DNA of 64,000 bases from Perognathus longimembris pacificus (GCF_023159225.1 NC_063166.1:48353149-48417148); one strand, 5' to 3'; numbered from the stretch's first letter, positions 1 to 12,400 are shown. Translations and numbers: made by a program. Notes: a model not told the origin generated them from the letters alone.

Positions 1-1319
1 GCTTTCCCTGGATCTTGTCAAGTGTTTGGAGCTTCCCAGTTCTGTGTCTTTGTGGCAATGATAGAGTGGACTGCCTGGTTATCACTGGTATTTTTATGGA
101 AGGCGTTCAGACTCAGCTGTCCTGTTTCATATATAGCCACTCCTTCATTTGCTCACTTCTACAATGTATGGCCATCTTGATTTTACTATTTCTCTTTGTC
201 CAGCTTCATGTTCTATTGTGTCCTCACAGTTTATACTTTTAATTTCAATAAAGGTTTTAGGAAGAACTTGAGATAATAGAAGTATTCTAGCAATATAATT
301 GAAGATCTATCCTATTATTCTAAATGTCAATCCACTTCAGGTTGGGGTCCTCAAATTATCCTGAGACAAGGATACAGTACAAGCAACTAATGTGAAAATA
401 ATCCCAGGAAAGTCCATTTACAAGGTAGTGGGGAGAGGCAAGGCAGGGGAAGCAAAGGAGCCCGTGCAGGACAGGCTATCTTTGGGCAAGGACAGTCCTA
501 CTGGTCCCAATGTAGACATTTGGAAGTATTCCAAGGTGTTTTCTTCAGTGATCCAGGAATCTGGTATTTAGCCTCAGTCCTTTCATCACTACTGGCTGGC
601 TACTCTTATAAGCTATCTTCCCCCTATTCCTGGTCCTCCCTTCCCATGCCAGAGCACCCTTCTGTAAGTCGAGGTAGCTTTCCAGTGGAGTCACAAATTT
701 AGGCGATAAGAACTCCAAACATTAAGATATGAGGATATCGTGTTGACATTATCTGCTTTGTGTCCAAAGCTTTGCTTCATATTTTGCCATTATTTTTCTT
801 ATCTCCATTATCTAACTGATAAATTGCATCATGTCACTTTAGATTATTAAAGAAAGGGGTAACTTTATTGGAATTAGGGCAAACTAAAAGGGGCTGAGGG
901 CTGGACCAAGTCCTAGGGTATAATGTAGTGAGACCCTTCTTCTCATCTGTAGGTTGTTATGGTAATGGGAGGGGCCACAGCCAGAAGGAGACAAGGGGAA
1001 CTAGCACCTGAGGGAACTATGTGAATGGTCTTCAGTGATAAATTCTGTGACTGGTTTTCAGTGAACACAGCAACTGAAAAAAAAAGTGTAAGAAGGTTCC
1101 AAGCAGCAGAAGTTAACTGTAAATAAAAGCCAGGGGTCAAATATCACTTTGATCTTACTCTTCATTTTGCTTGAAGTGAGATGTCCCAAATCATTAGTTC
1201 TTTCCCATTAATTCCTAAGACTCTGCCTGGCTTCCTCATCAATCACCTGTTTCCTGGATACAATCTCAGGACTGAGTTATCTGCCCAGGCTTCACTTTTC
1301 ATTGAATTTCCCTGTAGGG
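1..1319. other. Intronic sequence, no recognisable feature
   Basis: AT-rich, no convincing open frame with splice sites, and no repeat family that I recognise. Confidence 0.5.
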
Positions 1320-1515
1320 AGAGGTTAACTACTCTAACAAATGACTCCAAGCTTAGTGGTATGAACCACAACCCTTTTTATGTAGTTCATTAGTTTTGGG
1401 TCAGAAATTCAGGTCAGATCACCTGGGGATTCAGACCAGATTTTTCTACTTCAAATGGCATTAACTCAGGACACGTTATGTCTAGCTGGTGACTAGCTGC
1501 TCTGGAGAGTCAGCA
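1320..1515 (+). repeat. Old interspersed repeat, possibly MaLR-type
   Basis: The segment with 'aacaaatgactccaagctta' followed by a GGGTCAGAAATTCAGG stretch resembles a common ancestral mammalian repeat, probably an LTR-retrotransposon remnant. The class is uncertain because the match is from memory and diverged. Confidence 0.35.
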
Positions 1516-1608
1516 TCACTTACACCTGGCTTCCACAGCATGTCTGTATCCTGTGTGGTAGCTCACCAAGCTTGGTGCTTGCTGTTCTAAGGCACTGGGC
1601 ACAAAATC

Positions 1609-1609
<1 letters not shown>

Positions 1610-1639
<30 letters not shown>
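1610..1639 (+). repeat. Poly(A) run
   Basis: Thirty consecutive A residues. They could be the tail of a degraded retrotransposon, but no body is recognisable upstream. Confidence 0.9.
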
Positions 1640-1641
<2 letters not shown>

Positions 1642-1852
1642 CTTGGAATATCCTTTGGGCTGTGGGCTGCTGGTTACAGTGAGTTGCTGGGACCAGAGGG
1701 AGAGGGGAGAGGCTGGTGGGTGCGTGGTCAAGGAATCAATGTATGATAGTCACCTTCCTCCAGTGACTCATAGAGTTCCTATTTCATTGTCTTCTAGTCT
1801 TCTAGCTTGTGCAACTGAGTAAATTTACTTTGTTACACAACAAAGCAATTCC

Positions 1853-2065
1853 AGAGCTGAGTATTATGATGCTTACCTATATTCCTAGTAAGTAAGGAGG
1901 TGGAGATAGGAAGATAGTAAGTAGCCTGATGCTGGGCTGGGAAAAAGCGCAAAACACTTCCTGATAAACAAACTAGAAAAGGAAAGAACTGGAGTCATAG
2001 GTCAAGTGGTAAAGTATTTGTCTAGCAAACATGTTTGATCCCCTGCAGTACCAAAAACAAAGTAA
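1853..2065 (+). repeat. Composite 7SL-like/tRNA SINE, diverged
   Basis: A first part similar to 'cctgtaatcctagctactcaggagg' but heavily mutated is followed by a tRNA-like part with 'gtcaagtggtaaagtattt' and 'gatcccctgcagtacc'. The layout is the same as better preserved copies at 10352 and 24578. Confidence 0.6.
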
Positions 2066-4940
2066 CTCCAAGCTTGATAAATGAATGTATGGGAATGTCA
2101 TTGTTAAGCTCAATATATGCAATTAAAATAATTTTAACAAAAATTGAAAAACAACTCAATTTTTTTCTTTTTTCACATTTCATCAGAAATAGTCTTCATG
2201 GGCTTTAAAAATATTTTGTAACTCTAGAGCAGGGTTGCCTTCTTGCAACTTTTGAACACTAAGATATACTCTTAGTGAGGTGAAGTTGTGCCAAGGACCA
2301 AAAACCTCTTGTCCCATCTCCTTTTTGACTAAGCAATAAATTTTATGTTTAATATAGCCCGTGGTCACAGTCACAAGTTGATAGTTTGGACTTGAAAGCC
2401 TCAACTTGGCTATTTTGCAGAGAAGCAAAATAGGCAAATTTAGTCATGTTGGTCTTTTGAATAAACACATATGAACTAATGCAAAGCAGCTAAAGTGATA
2501 TGGAAATACTAATCAAATCAAATATGTATAGGAATTACAAGGACAAGAAACAGTTGCTGCAAGTAGAATGGCAAGCTCACATAGCTCACTGGCTTCAGGG
2601 GCCATGCATGCATGAGCTTTAAGAGGTACAAGATGTGTTGCATAGTTGTTTTCATATTATGAACAGTGATTTAAATAAAAAACTCAAACTGATTACAGTT
2701 GACAATAGCATCTTAATAAGGATACTAATCCTTACTGGGCAGGCTGGACTAGCCTGAATCCTGACACTCAATGCTTACAGTGAAGAACAGAGCATTCTGT
2801 CACCTGGAAAATTTATATACACATAGTGCTGAATCTTCTACAATGCAGGTTAAAGAAGGATGAATAGGATGTTGGCCTAAACAACCTGTTTTATTGGCTC
2901 CATGGTGCCGCTCATTTAAATAATGAAGTTAATGATGGTCTAACTGCCTAGTTCTGGATGAACCAAATGCAGGAGGCCACACTGGAGACATCTTTGATGA
3001 AGAGTCAGATTGGACAGCATTTATTTCTAGAGCAGCTCACAAATCTGCATCTTTCTGTTTATAAACATGATATCTCCTGGAAGGAAGCCATGGTATTATA
3101 TGGATGGTTCACTTAGTACGAGATTTTATAACCACCTTGAAAGTTGGTCAGGATGACATGCTAAAGCCAGAAAATGGATGCTAGGAATGTCACATGGTAA
3201 CAGTTCTAATAAGTTCTGAGAGTGGAACTTGCTCTTCAAAATCACACCCACTGTTCTTGCTCTTGTGCATGCTGCCTCACTCTGGTTCAGTAGGAACTAT
3301 GACCAGGAAGCCTAGCTGACATGACCAGCTCATGGCTGGTGCATAGAACACATCAAAGATGACTGTGTGGTCCTGGGAGGCATGACTACCTACTTTTAAT
3401 TGCACTTCTATTTGCATTTGCGAATTTCTACTTATTTTAGAATAATTCTTCCTGGTTACTCTCACTCTATTTATCTGTGAAAGGATAGTCTTGCATTCCA
3501 GCAAGGTGGCAAACTGGGATGACCAAGGTGATGCTTTCAACTGGGAAGGCACAGAAACCATCAAGCACCATAGGTAATTTGCTTCCAAGAAACAGGTCCA
3601 GGAGCTGTTGCTTAATTTCTGATGTCCTGAAAAGAAAAAGTTCATCAGCTTTAGAGTGTCTTATCCAAGCAGGGAACTAAAAACTGCTCTCTCAGGCTTG
3701 AGAAGCCAGATTAATCTCTGTGTTTATTCTGGACTTGAGTGAGCAGTAAAACTCCAAGGCCAAATTAATCATAGGCATGGTCTGTGAGTGTATTATATGC
3801 ATGACATGAGAGCCCGACTGAGAAATTAAAATACAAATGGATTTGGCACTCAAGCAAAAGAAAATACGAAGATAATCCCTAAGGATAATGACAAATTCAC
3901 AAGCTAGAGCTCATGGGTTTCTATCAGGGAAAAATAATCCTGGTTCTAGAGAGGTTCAAGATAGAAAGTTATAAACTATAGCACAACAAATGACACAAGA
4001 GGGTAGGCAGTGTTTATGCCACTCAAAACAGAGTTATTTTTCCATAAGTAAGTTATTTCAAAATAATTCAATGTCTTCTAGATGTAGAGTTCTATAAAAG
4101 CAGAGATAAAGAATTCTCATAAAGTCTAGTGCTCCAAGATAATATCAGGGCTTAAAATAACTGAAATAATCTCAATGATTAAGAAATCATATAAATTCAT
4201 ACTAAAAAGGTTACACTAAAAATGAAATATCCAGACTTGGAAAATTTCTACAGTTAGAAATTTCAGAAGTGAAAGTAAGTAATTGAACCAACAACCCCCC
4301 CAGGTTATGGGTTGCAGAGCCCATCATTCCCTAGGAGTAAGTGGAGAGAATATTTGTGTACTAGATGACAAATGCAAAAGAATTAACTAGGAAAGCACAG
4401 AAGGACACCGATATGAAAAATACTACTACAGCAATACAGGAGACAGGAAGAGAAGATCCAACATACAACCAACAATAACCCCAGAAGGGTACAATGGAGA
4501 GGGTGTGACACAGACACTATTCAAAGTGGTAACTGCTGGGAATTATCCAAACTAAAGATGGATATTAATCTTTACACTTAAGTAGTTCATGGGATCCTGG
4601 AAAGACATAATAAAAATAAACGCATAAAAAAAACACAGTGAAACTTCAGAGCATATGTTGGAAGAACCGCCAAAAAGTTCAGTTCTAAGCTCTTTGTATC
4701 CCCATTTTACTATGAGATATTCATCAACACCAAAAGATTCAACTACTACCCATATATAATAAACTTCTTGTTCATCATCACTGCAGCCCATCTACATATA
4801 TTCAAAGTGCTATCTTTATTTAGGCTTCAATAATAACTTTACATCCAATGCTCACAGCCAAGTTTGTCATCCTCCCTCTAGGGTATAGTGCCTTCAACCA
4901 CTGACATAAAGCCAGTCTTCCTTACTTCCTGGTGCTCTCT
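2066..4940. other. Intronic sequence, no recognisable gene
   Basis: No splice-bounded coding frame is seen. The stretch at about 3800-4560 is A-rich and may be a very old LINE remnant, but I cannot assign it. Confidence 0.45.
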
Positions 4941-4984
4941 CAGGATGGCACATTTTGCCTATCAGGATGGCACATTTTGCCTAT
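4941..4984. repeat. Two-copy 22-bp tandem duplication
   Basis: The unit 'caggatggcacattttgc' plus 'ctat' occurs twice back to back without a mismatch and is followed by CAG, the start of a third unit. Confidence 0.9.
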
Positions 4985-5956
4985 CAGCCCCAAATATAGA
5001 CTTTCCTTTGGTTAGTTTAGTCATCTATCTCCTGCCTTCATGCTGGCTAGCGTGGAAAAGGAACAGAGAACACCAGGAAAAGATGCACTCATGTGACTGC
5101 TATCTTTCCACAAACTTGTTCTCCTTCTTGAGGTTGTCCCAACTTTAAGGGTTGGCGGGGTGGAGCTCTAAGACATTCATGATCTGATCCCATCTGTCTC
5201 TCTGTCCTTCCTTGTTCTTTTTGCTGCAGCCTCTCTGGATGTTAGCTTTCAGTCTGTAGTGGCCTCCAGCCCTCTTCTCAGTAGGACATCTCTCAATCTC
5301 AGTGCAAGTATGTACCAAGTCCTGGGAAGGCTTGCTTAGCTCCTGCTATTGGTCATGCTGCTCTGAACCATGCCTTCATACAACTGTGATGTTTTTGTTC
5401 ACCCTACTTGCTACATTAAGTTTCAGTTCACAGCTAGACAATCAGTAAAGCAGAGAGCAACTTTTTGCTCACTTTTAAATCTTCAACACTTAACAGAGTC
5501 AGTAAACAATATTCCTTTAATGAATTGAAGATTTTCACAGGTTCTTATTTTTGCATTTACATTGAAAATACTTGAGCAAATCAGTATCTTTTCACCATGA
5601 ATCCAAAGAGTATTGTAATACTGTGAACATAACAATGATGTATGCTGCAGATGTTGGCCTCTGTCAGCTGTTTGCACTGCAATGTTGGCTGTGGAAAGGA
5701 AGCCTGGCTCCAGTGGCTTGGCCTCTGTGATGCTGTACTACTTCGTTTGGATGCTCATTCCAAACATTCTACTTATGATGTATTGCTTAGCAAAGGTGCA
5801 GTTGGATGTGAGTTTCTTAAAATCATATTGCATCTGCAGCTGGAAAATAGCCATGCTGTACAGATGCTGAGCTTACTCCTGGCCATCTGGTCTTTTTATG
5901 GATTCTCACTGCTTTATGATTGGCAGCAAAGTCTTCAGCTGGCCCTGTGCCCTGCT

Positions 5957-6012
<56 letters not shown>

Positions 6013-6319
6013 GGGATCTGAAATTTGTCTCCATTTTCCTGACATATGAGTTCCTATTATGAATTAACCAAAATGTGTGACGATATAGGAACAAAGAGGG
6101 TGTCTGGTGGCAGAATTTATTTTACAGTCAGGTGAAATAATACTGAGATGATCCCAGTTGACATCACCTGGAAGATGTCACATATTCTTTGGGTCCTTAG
6201 ATCCCTGGTAATTCAGGGACATACCTTCAGAAGAACATCCACAGCTCAAACATGATCTTTTAATTAGAAATATCAGCTTTAAGAGAAGAACCTCTTTATC
6301 CTCCAGAGGCACTTCTATG
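4985..6319. other. Intronic sequence with one microsatellite
   Basis: Nothing recognisable apart from the (CT)n tract at 5961. The open frame across that tract is open only because a CT repeat has no stop codon. Confidence 0.5.
5961..6008. repeat. (CT)24 microsatellite
   Basis: A perfect 48-bp CT dinucleotide array. Confidence 0.97.
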
Positions 6320-6970
6320 GGCCAAACTTCTATGAATCAAATGCCTCTTCTCAGAATCATATGTTAAGCTAATTCCTCAGTGGGATGGTAGGAAGAAGAG
6401 AGTAAGTGGCCTTCAAAGAGTAAATGGGTTGATATGGGATCATGAGGGCAGAGCCTTTTCTAAGAAGAGGACATGAGACCAGGTGCAGTAGCTCATACTT
6501 AGCTTCTTGGAAGGCAGAGGTCCTAGATGATTATGGTTCTAGTCCAGCCCAGACAGAAAGTTGGCACAAACTCTCAACTCCTCAATAAATGAGGCATGTT
6601 GGCTGAAACTGGCCCTGGGCAAAAATATCCTATGTGAAAAATAACTAGAGAACAAAAGGCTGAAGTCATGACTCAAGTGGTGGAAAACCTGCCTTGAAAG
6701 TTTGAGGCCCTGAATTTAAAACCTGCATACCACCACCAAAAAAAAAAAAAAGAAAGAAAAGAAAAGAAAAGAAAGATAAGTAAGGTATCTGTGTTATGGG
6801 AAAGAGGTATTTGTCTGTTCATCTGCATGTCTATAACCCAAAAGAGAGTGCTGACCAGAACCACAGGACATTACCCTAGCCCCAGACTTCTAGCCTCCAG
6901 AACTATGAGAAGGGGATATTTTCTATTTAAGCTTCTTGGTCTACGATATCTTGTTAGAGCTGCCTGATTT
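6320..6970 (+). repeat. MaLR-type LTR split by a SINE
   Basis: The left part (about 6320-6478) holds 'atcatgagggcagagcc' and 'gaagaggacatgagacc'. The right part (about 6775-6970) holds 'cttctagcctccagaacta' and a 'tatcttgttagagctgcctg'-like end. Both are hallmark stretches of MST/MLT/THE1-type LTRs. The SINE at 6478-6770 separates them. Confidence 0.6.
6478..6770 (+). repeat. Composite 7SL-like/tRNA SINE nested in a MaLR LTR
   Basis: A diverged 'gcagtagctcatacttagc' head, a 'ctcaactcctcaataaatga' centre, a tRNA-like 'catgactcaagtggtgg' part and an A-rich GAAA tail. No clean target-site duplication is seen. Confidence 0.6.
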
Positions 6971-7266
6971 GACTATCATGACAATTTCTCAGTCTGTCCT
7001 TCATCTTCCATGGAAATCCTTTGCATGAGCCTCATTATTTGTACAAATACCTATTTTCTTAGATTTGTTTCTCAGGTAAAAAAAAAAGGCTACTTCCCCT
7101 CAGAACTAGGCTCCAACCTGGCTGTTCATGTAAACTGGGATTATTTTTTGAGATGCATCTAAATGTCTTTGGCTTCCCTCCCTCAATTCCTGAACAGATA
7201 CATGTGAGGAACACTTGGATATTTCTACCTCTTATTGGAAAATGCCTCTTTTGACTGCATGTCAGC

Positions 7267-7447
7267 AATTCATGCCTGTAATCCTAGCACTCAGGAGGCT
7301 AAAATCTGATGGATCATGGTTTAAAATCAGACTAGGTAGAAAATCCTGTAAGACCCCATCTCCAAAATAACCAGAAAAATCAGGCTGGAGCAAGCCAGCT
7401 GAGTGAGCCAGTGGGAGACGCTCAGTTCAAAATCTGGTATCACCAAA
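7267..7447 (+). repeat. Composite 7SL-like/tRNA SINE
   Basis: Begins 'ttcatgcctgtaatcctagc', then 'actcaggaggctaaaatc', then a tRNA-like part ending near 'ctggtatcacc'. The tail runs straight into the GA-rich tract at 7448, a common origin of microsatellites. Confidence 0.7.
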
Positions 7448-7625
7448 TACACACAGAGAGAGAGAGAGAGACAGAGAGAGAGACAGACAGAGACAGAGAG
7501 ACAGGCAGAGACAGAGATAGACAGAGATAGAGACAGAAAGAAAGAAACAGAGACAGAGAGGGAGAGAAGGAGAAAAAGGAGGAAGGAGAAAAGGAGGGAA
7601 GAGGGAAGGAGGAAGAAAGGAAGAA
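7448..7625. repeat. Polypurine GA/GACA-rich tract
   Basis: About 175 bp of imperfect GA, GACA and GGAA repeats, nearly all purine on the plus strand after the first part. Open frames on both strands here are repeat artefacts. Confidence 0.95.
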
Positions 7626-7629
7626 ATGA

Positions 7630-9034
7630 ATAGCATTTTTGTTTAGATAATTGGATGGAGTGCTATCCAGAAAATAACACTATGTACTCTGCCTGAGTGT
7701 ACATACATCCCTCCACTGTTGAATCCCCTGGGGCCCTTGATTGGAGACTAGTGTGCAAAATCACAAACATGCCTACATGGACATTTTTATTAGACCTTCT
7801 AATGAAGTGTATGTTTGGGGAAATATTCAAAAGCAAGGGCAGGAAATTTCCTTTTACTGGATTCCAGAAAGTGTGATCCAAAAGAATAATTTAGAGCCCC
7901 CTGGAGTGGTACTCTGTGTACAAGCAGAGCTGCTCCACAGCTTGCTGGAGTGTGCATATTCTGTGGTCTGTTTGTGGGTCCTCCTGGTAATGGAAGGGCA
8001 CACATGAGTTCATCAGAACTGCACGTGGGGTTTCCAAGTGAGAGACTGGATTTGAAAGGGCAGCTCTTTTCCCCAGTTTCACTGGGGGAGGAGATCAGAC
8101 GTGGATATGAGAGTTTCTGAAACAGGGCATGCCAGGTAGACAAAACTTGCATATACAGCCAGGGTTACAGGTAAGGTCCCAAAATAATTGGTTTCTGCCA
8201 GTCTCTATTCCTATCAGCTGTTGTTGGAGCTGGAAAACATACTCTGCCGACCACAGGAAAACCCAGAGGTGGATATTTTGGTTCTTGGATCTGTAAAGAT
8301 TATTCTCTGAGTATTTGTTGAATATCTTTAGCTTTGAATATAGGGATATTAAATGATAGCCACAGGTATAATCATCTTTGTGAGGTTCTCTTGGTCCAGC
8401 TCCTGATACTCTCAGCTTAAGTTTAGACTTGAGGATTGTGGGGTTGGTGGGGCAGCAGATAATCTGTTTATTCACAGGGCTGTTTCTCTGAGAGTCCAAG
8501 GCTGAGAGCTTGCCTCACATATTGAGCAGAACACTGGAAGTGACTTATTGTTACTTCCTTCCTTTCAGGCTCCAGCATCTCATGCTGGTTTTCCTTGCTG
8601 AGCTGCTTCAGTGGAATCTGCAGCCATAGGGACAGAAAGCACCACTACTATTCTGACTGGAAGTGTGGGCTTCTAAATTGTTGGAAAGCCAGCTATTTGG
8701 TCGGCTCATCCTGTGGTTTGGGTAAATGGGCTTTCATTCCTATTCAGATGATCTACATCTAACAAGGTGTAGATGTTTTCAATTGAAATAATTACAATAA
8801 AAGTAATTAACAAAGGTGTGTTTTGCCTGGAGTTGCAGCAAGATCCTTGAAGACAGCTTGGAGTCCTCATCCTAACAAGAAGCTCAATTCACTGAGCAGT
8901 GATGTCTACCTGTGTGATGTCCATCATTGTCTACCGGGCTGGAGTTTGACCCTAAGAAGAAAGGTTGGCAACTTCAATTTCCCTAGTGTTCCTTTTCCAA
9001 GGGGCCTGTCTCCAGCATTTTTAGACCAGTGTTG
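7630..9034. other. Intronic sequence, no recognisable feature
   Basis: Several overlapping open frames of 60-134 codons exist on the minus strand, but they have no family resemblance and no splice context. Confidence 0.5.
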
Positions 9035-9160
9035 CTTAGTGTAAGAGCATTTGTTCAGAATGAAACTGGCATGTTTCAAATCCATGGCTTAGAACATGTT
9101 TTGTTCCCTCTCTGTGCTTCAGTTTCCTCCTCTGCCAATTGAAGAAACTAAGCTACTGTT
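9035..9160 (+). repeat. MIR SINE fragment
   Basis: Contains 'tgtgcttcagtttcctcctc' preceded by a region similar to the MIR centre. This is typical of the ancient MIR family. Confidence 0.6.
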
Positions 9161-9166
9161 GTGGAG

Positions 9167-9262
9167 TCTTTTTTTTTTCTCATGCTTTTTTTTTCTTATT
9201 TATTGTCAAAGGGATGTACAGAGAGGTTACAGTTTCATATGTTAGGCCTTGGGTACATTTCT
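9167..9262 (-). repeat. L1 3' end fragment
   Basis: T-runs, then 'ttattgtcaaagggatgtac', then 'agagaggttacagtttcata' and 'gggtacatttcttgta'. This is the reverse complement of the 3' end of the L1 at 13624-21169. Confidence 0.85.
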
Positions 9263-9671
9263 TGTAAGAGTGTTAAAGTGTTAATATATGCCAGTCTTAG
9301 GAACAGTAGCTAGGACCAGTGATGTGTATTCCTGTGACTGGTTACTCTGTAGCTAAGTATACCAATGATTTCAAACCATAGCTATTGGATGCTCATGAAT
9401 TTTGGGAGTCATTTATCCTGGCAAGGCTCAGAAGAAAGAGTTCTCAGTAGTATTCAGTAGTATTGGTGGTCCAATTTGGCTTTTCTCAGATATTTAGTGC
9501 TTGAGCTAAAATAACTCGAAGACCATGAATGTCAGTTGGAATACCCTGTGGCCTCTGTGTGTCTTGAGCTTCCTCACAGCATGGAGATCTCTGGAGTCCT
9601 TAAATTCAATCTCCAGTATCACAAACAAACCAAGCAAGCAAGCAAGCGAGCAAAGCAGTAATAGGAATTTC

Positions 9672-10046
9672 TATAGTTTGGATCTTGAATGTCTTCAAAG
9701 GTCCCTGTGTAGAATTCTTGATCTTCTGCTTGTAACACTATTGGGAGGTGGTGGAACATTTAAGAAGAGGGACTCTCGGGGAGGAAGTTAGGTCATTAGG
9801 CTGGCTGTGCTCTGGAAAGGGTATTTGGACTTCAGTCTCTTCCTATTTCCCTTCTTTACATTTGGCCATGAAATGAATAAGCCTCCTCTACCTTGTTACT
9901 GCCATAATGTACTATATGGCCACAGGCCCAAAGCAATGGGCCTTTCAGTCATAGACTAAAATCTCTAAAACTGAACCCAAATAAAAATCTCCTCTTTATA
10001 ACTTAGTTATCTCAGGTATTTGTTACATAATGGAAAGGTGACTGAT
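9672..10046 (+). repeat. MaLR-like LTR
   Basis: Contains 'tttggatcttgaatgtc' then 'gaggtggtggaac' and 'ttaggtcattaggctgg', and ends with 'atctcaggtatttgttaca' and 'aaaggtgactgata'. The order matches MST/THE1-like LTRs. A related copy lies at about 38850-39168. Confidence 0.55.
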
Positions 10047-10351
10047 AAATGAATTCACTTGAAATGTCAAGAATAGTAGGAAGTATTTTCAGTGAAAACA
10101 CTGAGATGCAGAAAATGTATTTTAAGTTCATGAAAATGAAATGGTAACAGACCCTACAGAGACACAGAGGCAAGATGCATTGTATGTGATGCACAGATGT
10201 ATTTATATAAATAACTGATTAAGGAGGCAGTAAGACTCAAGTACAACACAGAGGGGGAAAAGACTGCACTCAATAAAAAGTGGCATGCATTAATCATTAC
10301 TTTGACACATGTACAATACTGTGTGTTTTGTGAACGTAATAAAACAAACTA

Positions 10352-10595
10352 AGGTAGGTGTCAGTGGCTCATGCCTATAGTCCTAGCTACTTAGGAGGCT
10401 GAGATATGAGGATTGTGGTTCAAAGACAGCCTGAGCAGAAAAGTCCATGAAACTCTTATCTCCAATAAACCATTCAGAAAAAGCTGGAAGGGGTGCTGTG
10501 GCTCAAGGGATAGAGTACTAGCCTAAAGCACAAAAAAGCTCAGGGACAGTACTCAGGTCCAGAGTTCAATCCCCTAGGACAGGCAAAAAACCAAA
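10352..10595 (+). repeat. Composite 7SL-like/tRNA SINE, well preserved
   Basis: Starts 'gtgtcagtggctcatgcc', continues 'tagtcctagctacttagg' and 'ctcttatctccaataaacc', then a tRNA-like half with 'gctgtggctcaagggataga' and 'gttcaatcccctagg'. It is the clearest plus-strand copy and served as the guide for the others. Confidence 0.85.
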
Positions 10596-10640
10596 ACAGA
10601 CAACAAACAAACAAACAAACCAAAACCCAAACAAAATACC
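10596..10640. repeat. (CAAA)n-rich SINE tail
   Basis: ACAA/CAAA units follow directly on the SINE body and look like its expanded A-rich tail. Confidence 0.85.
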
Positions 10641-11369
10641 ATGAAAAGTTACTCTTTTAGTTGGCTTTCTTCTCAAGGTATGTGTCCAACTTAGAAATAA
10701 AAAGTATTTAACAGGAAAAATGAAACCTTGAGGAAAGCCCCAGCCAGCATAGAGAAAGCTCCTTTCTTATTCTGGCAAGGATGAGGGTGATTTTCCTAGC
10801 TTCTATCATACCAACAGTTTCCCTTATTTAGCATCTCCGTGGGAAACTACATAAGCCAAGGAGGGAATGATGAGGCCATTCAGAAAATGTGAGTTACAGA
10901 GTCTTCAAATGATAAGGTGAACCTGCCTTAGTGGGTTGCTCTGTGAACTATAGGTTTTGTGAGGGAATAGGGGGCTCTGTCTACATGTTTTTCTCCATAA
11001 ATCAAAAGAGGAAGGCAGTTGCAGCCTCACAGTCTTGTGGTAACAAGAACAGTCCTTACTGATTTTGGTTCCTATATCTTGGAATGGTTGGTGCTGGCAT
11101 GGGAAGCCCATGTTTTCTTTTCATCTGGGGTTGCAGGTGCAGAGAGGGACTGAGCTCTCCCAAGGCTGCCCGGAGGGAATGACTCATTCACCTGCTTCTA
11201 CTTTCTGTCAAGTCACTGTAAGATACTGCACAGTGAGCTAACATGAGCTGTAAAGAACTGTGTAATTTTCCTTTCAACCACAAAAGAGGTTCTAAGACTC
11301 CTTGGTATGGCAGATGGCATCTTTGATAGACAAGTCCACCAGAAAAAAATGTGGGTGGTAAAGCTCATG
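10641..11369. other. Intronic sequence, no recognisable feature
   Basis: No repeat family and no splice-bounded coding sequence recognised. Confidence 0.5.
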
Positions 11370-11830
11370 GACACAGGCTAATACTTGCAATATAATGAGT
11401 GTCTACAAATCAATAAATGCAAAATCCCCATACCAAGGTAAAATCATGAACTAGCAGTTTATAGAATAAAAAATAAAAACAAATATAGGTTAAGATATTC
11501 AACATTACAGTAATCAATGAGATGCAAATTTTGATCTATCAAGTTGCTGAAAATTAAACAGTAAGGACAGGTGGAGAAAATAGGCATCCTTAATTTGTTA
11601 GCTGAACAGGTACAGACATGTGGAAGACAACTTGCAAAAACTAATTTTGCATATGAATAATCTTTGACTCCTTCAGTGGGATTTCCCTTGTAGATATGTT
11701 TTGTAAAAGAAGAAATTGAAAACAATTTATATTTCCATTTTTAGGTAAAGATTAATTAGTGTATTCATATATCATAATCATTGAAAATGTCAATACTGAT
11801 GGTGTATGCACTACCAGCATAAATACATTA
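11370..11830 (+). repeat. Ancient L1/HAL1 3' coding remnant
   Basis: The order 'atcaatgagatgcaaatttt', 'actccttcagtgggatttcc' and 'cttgtagatatgttt' follows the end of LINE-1 ORF2 in ancient families. The reading frame is lost. Confidence 0.6.
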
Positions 11831-12251
11831 TGTTTAAAAGCAAGTTGCAATTGATTTTCTTGCTTTTATTTGTAAATCAGTATGGCAAGTATGTACACAT
11901 TTGTAAATGGTAGGAAAGAGATAATCCCCTAAGAGAGGTGGCTTTGAAGAAGTTTTCTTATAATCCATTCTTCATCCTCGTTGTAATGAGTGAGTTCTAC
12001 TTATGTAATTTGAGAAAGCAATGAATGAATAAATAGGTATGCTCTGTCTCCTCTGAAAAGCAAAGGAATACAAGGCAGAGCCTTGCAGATGCTGGTGAAC
12101 TGAGAGGGGAAAGTCCCAAGCAAGACATTAATGAGGGCCTTTGATACAGAGGTATCATGCTTTCTGTCCTCCATTTATCTAACCTCTGTCCTTCCCTGGG
12201 CACTGTGGTTAATACGAGACACCCTAGTTCATCATGATCTTTTGACATCCT
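11831..12251. other. Intronic sequence, no recognisable feature
   Basis: Nothing recognised. Confidence 0.5.
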
Positions 12252-12400
12252 TTAGTCCAGCTGATCTCAAAATGTGAGCTGCTCCAGCATCCCTGGATGG
12301 GTTGATAACGTAGATTCCTGGGCCTCACCGTGATCTAACGGGTCTCTGGTACAGCACAGAAGTTCTCTGATGATGATCTAATGGCAGATCCAGGGAGTAA
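12252..12400 (+). mobile_element. MER5-like (hAT-Charlie) DNA transposon remnant
   Basis: 'gatctcaaaatgtgagctgc', then 'cagcatccctgga', then 'tagattcctgggcctcacc' follow the order of the non-autonomous MER5A element. The far end is degraded. Confidence 0.6.

Noticed and set aside
5642..6094. Open frames through the CT array (Ser-Leu and Arg-Glu repeats)
   Set aside because: CT/GA repeats contain no stops in any frame, so the length is trivial; the same holds for 7403-7636, 33436-33781 and 63321-63704.
10597..10625. CRISPR-like or regularly spaced repeats
   Set aside because: The CAAA, AAAC and CT arrays are simple microsatellites without spacers, and the genome is mammalian.
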